NCBI GenBank assembly: GCA_900754695.1
Contig: CAAEDU010000015.1
Coordinates: forward strand, 1-18,180
DNA length: 18,180 nt
Direction of reading: 5' to 3'
From: Clostridia bacterium
GTDB lineage: Bacteria; Bacillota; Clostridia; Christensenellales; CAG-917
A program made the position numbers and the translations under genes. The notes under the pieces were generated by a model, which saw nothing but the letters and a program-made list of their open reading frames with translations, ran no database searches and had not been told where the DNA came from. Below, piece by piece: positions 1 through 5,311 of the stretch (its first letter is position 1; the number at the start of each line of letters is the position of its first letter).

Positions 1-310
1 ATTACGCGCCGCTCAGCCAAACTTGCACCGTGGGCGAGTTTTCGCCCACGCTTGCAAGTCGCGGCGCGCAAAGTGAGTGCCGAGCGCCGACAAAACATTA
101 AGTAGGCACGGGCGTGGTGCGCGAGCGCCGAATTCCTCCGCCCGTGCCGGGTTTTCGGTGAGTACTGTTCGCCGCTCGATTATGTTAGTGCGAGACACAA
201 ACTTTTTTCAAAAGGCGGAAAGTAAGTCCCGCATTTTAGGAGGAGCAAAGCCCGTTCGGACACGGGGGAGGAAAGCCCGAAGGGAAGGTGGGGGGAAATC
301 AAGATAACCC
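1..310 (+). repeat. Structured intergenic repeat, family B copy 1 (B1)
   Basis: This non-coding stretch matches 17871-18180 at most positions and 13666-13975 more distantly. It opens with three nested stems: CGCGCCGC 5-12 with GCGGCGCG 61-68, ACTTGCA 21-27 with TGCAAGT 53-59, and CGTGGGCGA 29-37 with TCGCCCACG 42-50. The unpaired TCAGCCAA (13-20) is identical in all copies. A second stem pairs GGCACGGGCG 105-114 with CGCCCGTGCC 139-148. Downstream come TTATGT, a small GTG/CAC hairpin (188-198), the constant AAGTAAGTCCCGCATTTT (220-237) and a purine-rich tail. No convincing ORF is present. Either the start or the end may be cut by the window. I do not recognise the family; a structured RNA or a non-autonomous mobile element are both possible. 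Confidence 0.85.
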
Positions 311-369
311 CCGAGACGAACAGCCTATTCGGAGCGTGTTTGAATACGACGAACAGCCCATTCAAAGCG
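311..369 (+). repeat. Tandem small hairpins, family C (C1a, C1b)
   Basis: GACGAACAGCC occurs twice with a period of 33 nt (315 and 348). Each copy sits in the loop of a different stem: CCGA with TCGG for the first, and TTTGAAT (340-346) with ATTCAAA (361-367) for the second. Positions 324-358 match 13615-13649 closely, and the loop recurs at 13996 and 17817. The unit follows directly on repeat B1. Confidence 0.6.
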
Positions 370-436
370 TCCCCAAACAAGCCGCACACTCCGAGCGAGC
401 GCCACCCGAGCGCGACAAGTTGCCAATTTGATCAAT

Positions 437-479
437 TTGACTCATGCGTGCGTTATGCGCACGCGCGGCATGATTTAAT
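437..479 (+). promoter_or_regulatory. Possible promoter with inverted repeat upstream of the SPOR-protein gene
   Basis: TG-A-TTTAAT at 471-479 fits an extended -10 element and would start a transcript about 24 nt before the ATG at 510. TTGACT at 437-442 is too far away to be its -35. A 7-bp inverted repeat, GCGTGCG 446-452 and CGCACGC 458-464, lies between them and could be an operator or a hairpin. The remainder of 370-509 shows nothing else I can name. Confidence 0.3.
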
Positions 480-509
480 AATCGCGGGCGCAGGCGCATA
501 TCCTTTGGT

Positions 510-1247
510 ATGCGCAAGTCGGACAGGCAGAACGTGCTGGCGGTCGCAGCGGTCGCTCTGTGTTTCATGCTCACGCTCGGTCTCGCTTATTTCCTCGGCG
601 GAGAGGGGTTTCTGCTTGCATTTAACCAAAGTGACGCGGACGAGAAGTGTTATCTGTTGTGCGGCGGCGCATACGAGAATGTCGAGCTCGCGCGGGAGGC
701 GGCGGAGCTCGTGAAAACGCGGGGCGGCGCGGGGTATGTCATCGTGGGCGAGGAGTGTGAGGTGGTGCTGGCGGCTTATCTCACCCTCGAAGACGCCGAA
801 AATGTGTTGGACGGCGGAGGTGGCGGCACGAGCGCGTATCTCAAGGAGGTCCCTGTCGGCGCTTTCGATACGGCAGCGCTCGGCGACGACATCGCGGATG
901 AGACGGAAAGCGCCCTCGGCTATTTCTCTCTCACGTTCGATTGTTTCACTTCGGCGGCGGACGGATTGAGCGCGGGCACTCTGACCGCCTCCGACGTGCG
1001 CACCCGCCTCGCGGTGTGCCGCGCCCGCGTTGAGGAACTGCGCACCGCATTTTCCGACGCTGCGCGGGAAGTGTCCGACGCTCGCGCGACGGAACTCAAG
1101 CTCGCCCTCGTTACCGCGCTCGCGCTCATCGACAACGTCACCGCCGCGGACATGTACGGCTCTGCGGCTGTCATCTCCTCGCTGCGTTACCAAAGCGTGC
1201 AACTCGCGTTGTGCCGCGAGGCGCTCCTCGGCGTTTGGAATGCGTGA
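510..1247 (+). CDS. Membrane-anchored SPOR-like domain protein, hypothetical
   Basis: The 245-residue product has a short basic N-terminus, then one hydrophobic segment at about residues 9-28, so it is probably anchored in the membrane with the rest outside. Residues about 45-95 (CYLLCGGAYENVELAREA, then a VIVGEECEVVLAAY strand and LEDAENVL) have the strand-helix-strand-strand-helix pattern of a SPOR domain, a fold that binds septal peptidoglycan in known members. The remaining 140 residues are mostly helical, alanine-rich and unrecognised. The ATG lacks a clear Shine-Dalgarno sequence. The gene stands alone upstream of dnaX. The SPOR assignment rests on pattern only, so a role in division or sporulation is inference. 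Coding status is supported by the uninterrupted frame and the membrane segment. Confidence 0.75.
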   Translation: MRKSDRQNVLAVAAVALCFMLTLGLAYFLGGEGFLLAFNQSDADEKCYLLCGGAYENVELAREAAELVKTRGGAGYVIVGEECEVVLAAYLTLEDAENVLDGGGGGTSAYLKEVPVGAFDTAALGDDIADETESALGYFSLTFDCFTSAADGLSAGTLTASDVRTRLAVCRARVEELRTAFSDAAREVSDARATELKLALVTALALIDNVTAADMYGSAAVISSLRYQSVQLALCREALLGVWNA

Positions 1248-1641
1248 CCGCCCGTGATCGCGCCTGCCCGTGCCCCCAAAACACGATGCGTATCTCGGGA
1301 GAGAAAGGCGGTTTTGAGAATAACACGAAAAGTGTTTCGGCATGTCCCTCGGCGGTGCGCTCATGAGGTGGATTTGAGGTAAAAATGCAGGTGTCGGATG
1401 TCGAAAGGGTGGTTTCGAGACACTTATCGTGTGATATTGCCCTTTTGAGTGTCTTCCGCGCCTTTTCTCGCGGCTCGGGGCGCTTTGCCGCTGTACCCGC
1501 TGCCCGTGCCCGAGAGTTGCCGGTGCTCTGAGCGCATTTTCGCGCCGGCTCGCTTTTCGCCGGGCGGTGCCGTGTGCGGTTCGTGCGGGACGTATTATTC
1601 CGGTCCGGCATACCGTTCCGGCATTACGCGCGGGAAATATC
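1248..1641 (+). other. Long intergenic region upstream of dnaX
   Basis: No gene is evident in these 394 bases. I see a bulged hairpin (GTGTC 1391-1395 and TCGAAA 1401-1406 with TTTCGA 1413-1418 and GACAC 1419-1423), a small AACAC/GTGTT hairpin near 1323-1336, and GCCGG 1519-1523 with CCGGC 1545-1549. Positions 1578-1615 resemble the leader of the minus-strand phosphoesterase gene (15529-15556). In Bacillus the SRP RNA gene sits upstream of dnaX, but its conserved core (GGAAGGAAGCAGCC-like) is not found here. Confidence 0.5.
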
Positions 1642-1670
1642 TTGCAAAATGCCTTGCATTGTTATATAAT
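1642..1670 (+). promoter_or_regulatory. Consensus sigma-A promoter of dnaX, placed for a leaderless transcript
   Basis: TTGCAA (1642-1647) and a perfect TATAAT (1665-1670) are separated by exactly 17 bases. Only six bases (CGCCCT) lie between the -10 and the dnaX ATG at 1677. The predicted transcription start therefore falls on the A of the start codon, and there is no Shine-Dalgarno sequence. Confidence 0.85.
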
Positions 1671-1676
1671 CGCCCT

Positions 1677-3176
1677 ATGGCTTACACTTCGCTTTATCGC
1701 AGATACCGTCCCGACACCTTCCGCGACGTCATCGGTCAGGATCATGTCGTGAGGACGCTCGTCAATCAGATCCGTTCGGGCAACATCGGTCATGCCTATC
1801 TCTTCACGGGCACACGCGGCACCGGCAAGACGTCGGTGGCGAAGATCTTTTCCCGCGCGGTCAACTGTCTCAGCCCCGAGGACGGCTCTCCCTGCGGCAA
1901 ATGCAAGGTGTGCAAGGCGCTCTCTTCTCCCTCCAACTTCGACATTCTGGAGATAGACGCCGCGTCCAACAACTCGGTGGATCAGATCCGCGAGCTCACG
2001 GACAAGATCAACTTCCCGCCCACGGCGGGCAGGTTCAAGGTGTACATTGTGGACGAAGTCCACATGCTCTCCAAAAGCGCGCACAACGCCCTTCTGAAGA
2101 CACTCGAAGAGCCGCCGGAACACGCCATTTTCATCCTCGCCACCACCGAGGTGCACGCCATCCCCGCGACAATACTTTCGCGGTGTATGCGCTTCGACTT
2201 CCGCCTCGTGCCCCTGCAGAAGATCGCGGACAGGCTGAGGTTCGTCTTTGACGACAACGGCGTGAAGTACACCGATCAGGCTGTGAGAGCGATAGCCTCC
2301 GCGGGACAGGGCAGCGTCCGTGACGCGCTCTCCATCGCGGACATGTGCGTGAGCTATTGCTCGGGCGACATCACCTACGAAGGGGTGCTCGAAGTGCTCG
2401 GCACTTCCGATCCCGTCAAACTCGTTTCGCTTGCGGACGACATCCTTGCCGGCAACATCGAGGGTGCGCTCGGGAGGATCGCCGAGATGAGCGACCTCGG
2501 CAAGAGCATGTCCGTGCTTTCAAACGACCTTGCCGCGCTCTTCCGCAACGCGCTGTATGTCAAAAACTGCGGCAGCGCGGCGGAATTGCTCGCTCTCCCC
2601 GCAGAACTTTTCGAGGCACTTAAAGGTCTCGCCGCGCGCTATGACACGCAGAGGCTGCTCTCCGCGATGCGCAGGATGACGGAGATGGAAGGGGAGTTCC
2701 GTTACAGCACCCAACACCGCATATTGCTGGAAGCGGCGGTCATCGCCGCCGCGACCGATCCCGCACGCGAGGGCGGCGCGGGCGAGCGTGAGCTCGAGCA
2801 GCGCGTCGCGCTGCTCACAAAAAAGGTGAACGCGCTGACATCACGGGGTTTTGAACCCGCACCTGCCGTGAAGGCCGCCGGGCAGGTGTGGACGAGAGTG
2901 GCGGCCGCGCTCGAGAAGGCGGGCAAAGGACTGCTCGCGCAAGCCGTCGCCGAGGCGAGGGCGGAGGAGAGAGAGGACGCCGTGCATGTCAAAGTGTCCT
3001 CCGAGTCCGCGCTCCGCATGCTGACGGAACCGGACGCCAGGCGCGCCGTGAACGAGGCGGCAAAGGCGTGCGGCTGCGAGAAGCCCATCGTCATCGAAGA
3101 GGTGCGCAGGATAGACGAAAACAGCGCCGTCCCCTTCCTCAAAGACATGTTCGGCAAAAGTCTCGAGATCAAATGA
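1677..3176 (+). CDS. dnaX: DNA polymerase III subunit gamma/tau
   Basis: DnaX is the AAA+ subunit of the clamp loader, which loads the sliding clamp at replication forks. The 499-residue product starts with the family-typical MAYTSLYRRYRP. It shows Walker A GTRGTGKT (45-52), the four zinc cysteines (C64, C73, C76, C79), Walker B with DEVH (126-129) and the SRC motif (168-170). The frame is open upstream to 1449, but the family start and the promoter at 1642-1670 fix the start at 1677. The C-terminal tau part is short compared with Bacillus DnaX (about 560 residues). An A AAA AAG heptamer in the reading frame at 2819-2825 may produce a shorter gamma-like form. dnaX is the first gene of a dnaX-ybaB-recR block. 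Confidence 0.97.
   Translation: MAYTSLYRRYRPDTFRDVIGQDHVVRTLVNQIRSGNIGHAYLFTGTRGTGKTSVAKIFSRAVNCLSPEDGSPCGKCKVCKALSSPSNFDILEIDAASNNSVDQIRELTDKINFPPTAGRFKVYIVDEVHMLSKSAHNALLKTLEEPPEHAIFILATTEVHAIPATILSRCMRFDFRLVPLQKIADRLRFVFDDNGVKYTDQAVRAIASAGQGSVRDALSIADMCVSYCSGDITYEGVLEVLGTSDPVKLVSLADDILAGNIEGALGRIAEMSDLGKSMSVLSNDLAALFRNALYVKNCGSAAELLALPAELFEALKGLAARYDTQRLLSAMRRMTEMEGEFRYSTQHRILLEAAVIAAATDPAREGGAGERELEQRVALLTKKVNALTSRGFEPAPAVKAAGQVWTRVAAALEKAGKGLLAQAVAEARAEEREDAVHVKVSSESALRMLTEPDARRAVNEAAKACGCEKPIVIEEVRRIDENSAVPFLKDMFGKSLEIK
2796..2888 (+). promoter_or_regulatory. Candidate -1 programmed frameshift site in dnaX
   Basis: The zero-frame codons ACA AAA AAG contain A AAA AAG at 2819-2825, the same heptamer and phase as the established Escherichia coli dnaX site. 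After a -1 shift, nine codons follow and then TGA at 2852-2854, giving a product of about 392 residues. A perfect 8-bp hairpin (GAGCAGCG 2796-2803 with CGCTGCTC 2809-2816) lies just upstream. Downstream hairpins are CGGG 2844-2847 with CCCG 2856-2859, and CACCTGCC 2860-2867 with GGCAGGTG 2881-2888. No upstream Shine-Dalgarno-like stimulator is seen. Confidence 0.5.
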
Positions 3177-3287
3177 GATCATCCGAAAATGCGGTTTAAC
3201 ATCGCATCTTTGAACGATAAACACCGTCTTTTGCGGTCTGACGGCGAAACCGACCGCGATCATCAAACATTCAACGGAGGCTCGAAA

Positions 3288-3602
3288 ATGGGTTACGGCG
3301 GATACGGCGGCAATATGCAGCAGATCATGAAACAGGCGCAGATGATGCAGAAAAAGTTGCAGCAGGCGCAGGCGGAACTTGCCGAGGCGGAAGTGGTCGG
3401 CAAGGCGGGCGGCGGCATGGTGGAGGTCACCCTGAAGGGCAACAAGACTCCCGTTGCCGTCTCCATCAAGCCCGAGGCGTGCGATCCCGACGACGTCGAG
3501 ATGCTCGAGGACCTCGTCCTTGCAGCGCTCAACGACGCGATGGAGCAGGCGGACGCCAAGTCGCAGGAGCTGATGGGGCCCCTCGGCGGCGGGATGTTCT
3601 GA
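3288..3602 (+). CDS. ybaB: YbaB/EbfC family nucleoid-associated protein
   Basis: YbaB/EbfC proteins are small dimeric DNA-binding proteins whose gene lies between dnaX and recR in many bacteria. The 104-residue product has a Gly/Tyr/Met/Gln-rich N-terminus (MGYGGYGGNMQQIMKQAQMM), a coiled helix QKKLQQAQAELAEAEVVG, the typical GGGMVEVTLKGN turn and a C-terminal helix ending in PLGGGMF. The frame is open from 3189, but GGAGG at 3276-3280, seven bases before the ATG at 3288, and the family length select this start. A 111-nt gap separates it from dnaX; no promoter is evident there, so cotranscription with dnaX is likely. Confidence 0.95.
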   Translation: MGYGGYGGNMQQIMKQAQMMQKKLQQAQAELAEAEVVGKAGGGMVEVTLKGNKTPVAVSIKPEACDPDDVEMLEDLVLAALNDAMEQADAKSQELMGPLGGGMF

Positions 3603-3631
3603 GAGGGCGCAGGTTCCCTCTGCGGTGAAAG

Positions 3632-4219
3632 ATGAGATATATCGAACCGATCGCAAAACTCATTGCGGAACTTGGCAAGCTGCCGTCCGTCGGCGAAAAG
3701 ACGGCGGCGAGGTATGCCTATGCGCTGATGGAGGAGTCCGACGAGGATGTCGAGGCTCTGCTTGCGGCAATAAAAGACGTGCGCGAAAAGGTGCATTTCT
3801 GCAAGATCTGCGGCAACTTCACCGAAGGTGAGGTGTGCGAGATCTGCGCCACGCGCAAGCCCTCCACCATCTGCGTGGTGAAGGAGCCGAGGGACGTCAC
3901 GGCGCTTGAGAAAGTTAAGGGCTATGAGGGCGTTTACCACGTCCTGCACGGCGTCATCTCGCCCATGGACAGGGTGGGACCCGAGGACATCCGCATAAAG
4001 GAGCTGCTCGCAAGGCTGAACGGCGACGTTAAGGAGGTCATCCTCGCCACCAATCCCGATGTGGAAGGGGAGGCGACGGCGATGTATCTGGCGCGTCTCA
4101 TCAAGCCGCTCGGCATAAAGGTGACGCGCATCGCAAGGGGGCTTCCCGAGGGCAGCGTCATCGAATACGCGGACGAAGGCACCCTTTCCCGCGCGATCTC
4201 GAGCAGGATAGAACTCTGA
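3632..4219 (+). CDS. recR: Recombination mediator RecR
   Basis: RecR acts with RecO, and RecF where present, to load RecA on gapped DNA. The 195-residue product has the usual length. Residues 10-30 contain the helix-hairpin-helix (LPSVGEKTAARYA). A C4 zinc finger uses C57, C60, C69 and C72. The Toprim domain starts at about residue 79 with CVVKEPRD and includes ATNPDVEGEATA, followed by TRIARGLPEGS. A GGTGA Shine-Dalgarno-like sequence precedes the ATG. The 29-nt gap after ybaB holds a 6-bp hairpin (AGAGGG 3602-3607 with CCCTCT 3616-3621). recR closes the block and is followed by a strong terminator. Confidence 0.97.
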   Translation: MRYIEPIAKLIAELGKLPSVGEKTAARYAYALMEESDEDVEALLAAIKDVREKVHFCKICGNFTEGEVCEICATRKPSTICVVKEPRDVTALEKVKGYEGVYHVLHGVISPMDRVGPEDIRIKELLARLNGDVKEVILATNPDVEGEATAMYLARLIKPLGIKVTRIARGLPEGSVIEYADEGTLSRAISSRIEL

Positions 4220-4233
4220 CGCAAACGACACTT

Positions 4234-4294
4234 AAACGCGCGTTTTTGCCTCTATAACCGCGGTTTTGAGCGAAAAACGCGCGTTTTTGATTTT
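4234..4294 (+). terminator. Intrinsic terminator after recR
   Basis: ACGCGCGTTTTT (from 4236) pairs with AAAAACGCGCGT (4273-4284), a 12-bp stem, followed by TTTTGATTTT. Each arm also contains a self-complementary core with CGCGCG, and the loop contains AACCGCGGTT, so alternative folds exist. Its position 15 nt after the recR stop fits the end of the dnaX-ybaB-recR transcript. Confidence 0.8.
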
Positions 4295-4306
4295 ATGTTT
4301 GACCAA

Positions 4307-4353
4307 AATGATACGAACAGGATCCGGCGGCGCCGAGCAGAGTTCGTGTCATT
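4307..4353 (+). repeat. 12-bp inverted repeat upstream of the methyltransferase gene
   Basis: AATGATACGAAC (4307-4318) pairs with GTTCGTGTCATT (4342-4353), all Watson-Crick except one G-U. The loop holds GGATCCGGCGGCGCC. ACGAAC followed by GGATCCGGC, and TTCGTG followed by ATCCGG, recur in the leader at 15529-15566. The TTCGTG and CCGG parts are also present at 1578-1615. It could be a dispersed intergenic repeat or an element in the 5' region of the next gene. Confidence 0.5.
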
Positions 4354-4431
4354 GCGATCCGGTATGCGGCGCCGGAAAAGGTCGAATCGTTTCGCTCTGG
4401 TGATGCCGGGCGGCACGGAAGGTGAAAAGAC

Positions 4432-5031
4432 ATGAAAGACTACGAAAAACTCTCCCGCGAACACTTCGACGAGATGGCGGACAACTATGCCGCGACGGAC
4501 GGGCTATATTATACGCCCCTCCCCAAGCTCGCCTGCGATGAGGCTGCGGCGCTCCTTGCGGGAGAGAAGTTCTGCGCTATGCTGGACGTCGGGTGCGGCA
4601 GCGGTCGGTTGCTCTCCGTGCTCGCCGCCGCGCACCCGGATGCGTCTCTTGTCGGGCTGGACATCTCCCCGAAGATGCTTGCTCATGCAAGGGAAAAGAC
4701 GGCGGGATGCCCCCGCGTCTCTTTCGTCGAGGGCGGGGCGGGCAACTTGCCTTTTTCGGACGGGAGTTTCGGAGCAGTCGCGTGCATCATGAGTTTCCAT
4801 CACTATCCTTACCCTGAACGCGCGGTGGAAGAGGCGTTCCGAGTGCTCGGCGAAGGCGGGCTCTACATCCTCTCGGACGTGGACGGCTCGGGCGGCGGCA
4901 AGCCGGGGGAGGAGGAGTACAAACTACACACCGCGGACGAGGCGGAAATGCTGCTCCGAGGGGCGGGGTTCCGGATCGAAGTCAAGCGTATGCTCACGCC
5001 GCCGGCGTTCTTTCTTGCGGGCAGAAAGTGA
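4432..5031 (+). CDS. Class I SAM-dependent methyltransferase
   Basis: The 199-residue product has the class I methyltransferase signature: motif I LDVGCGSG (51-58), an acidic residue at the end of strand 2 (GLDIS, 75-79), and a NLPFSDGSFGAV segment (105-116) like that of UbiE/Methyltransf_11 proteins. These enzymes transfer a methyl group from S-adenosylmethionine; the acceptor here cannot be told. GGAAGGTGA lies just upstream of the ATG. The gene is a single unit between the recR terminator and the dnaG promoter, so the neighbours give no clue to its substrate. I found no convincing promoter in the 212-nt gap upstream. Confidence 0.88.
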   Translation: MKDYEKLSREHFDEMADNYAATDGLYYTPLPKLACDEAAALLAGEKFCAMLDVGCGSGRLLSVLAAAHPDASLVGLDISPKMLAHAREKTAGCPRVSFVEGGAGNLPFSDGSFGAVACIMSFHHYPYPERAVEEAFRVLGEGGLYILSDVDGSGGGKPGEEEYKLHTADEAEMLLRGAGFRIEVKRMLTPPAFFLAGRK

Positions 5032-5254
5032 GCGCGATTTTGCGTTTGACGGGCGGAAGCACAAGTGCAGTCTTTGCGTTCGGCGGGCGGAAAATGAGTG
5101 TGCCGGCACATTTTGCGGGCGAAAAAAGGCGTAGCTCCTCCCCCGACCGCTCGCGATGAGGCGGCGTATCGTCCGAGACTAGGCTGCGCTCCGACTGCCG
5201 AAACGCTGAGAAAAAAATCGCGGGGGAGTTTAGGAATTTGCGCTTTTCTTTTCG
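5032..5254 (+). other. Intergenic region with degenerate copies of the methyltransferase gene tail
   Basis: The end of the preceding gene (TTGCGGGCAGAAAGTGAGCG, from 5014) is followed by three looser copies: TTTGACGGGCGGAAGC near 5045, TTCGGCGGGCGGAAAATGAG near 5079 and TTTGCGGGCGAAAAAAGG near 5113. TGTGCCGGCACA around 5100-5110 is a perfect palindrome followed by TTTT, a weak terminator candidate. Nothing else is recognisable before the dnaG -10 element. Confidence 0.4.
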
Positions 5255-5260
5255 TATAAT
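5255..5260 (+). promoter_or_regulatory. TATAAT -10 element of the dnaG operon
   Basis: A perfect TATAAT stands in an AT-rich patch inside GC-rich DNA. No good -35 lies 16-18 bases upstream. Transcription would start near 5267, about 45 nt before the chosen dnaG start at 5312 and about 6 nt before the ATG at 5273. Confidence 0.6.
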
Positions 5261-5311
5261 AATTTAGAACATATGATCTACCGCCGTCGGCGGCGAAAGG
5301 GTACGGAAGGC

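Noticed and set aside
263..296. G-quadruplex in the G-rich tail of family B
   Set aside because: Only three G runs of three or more are present, so only a weak two-layer quadruplex is possible; chance in a purine-rich tail is enough.
1..310. Family B as a group II intron, IscB/TnpB guide RNA or CRISPR leader
   Set aside because: No domain V-like hairpin, no reverse transcriptase, IscB, TnpB or Cas gene, and no spaced short repeats were seen. A guide RNA expressed apart from its nuclease cannot be excluded.
453..1364. Minus-strand ORF of 303 codons
   Set aside because: It is antisense to the SPOR-protein gene, arginine-rich and low in complexity, as expected for an open antisense frame in GC-rich DNA.
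1248..1676. SRP RNA gene upstream of dnaX
   Set aside because: The conserved SRP core is not found on either strand.
1449..1676. N-terminal extension of dnaX from 1449
   Set aside because: The promoter lies inside this stretch and the family-typical start MAYTSLYRRYRP is at 1677.
3189..3287. N-terminal extension of ybaB from the ATG at 3189
   Set aside because: The extra 33 residues are not typical of the family, and GGAGG correctly precedes the ATG at 3288.
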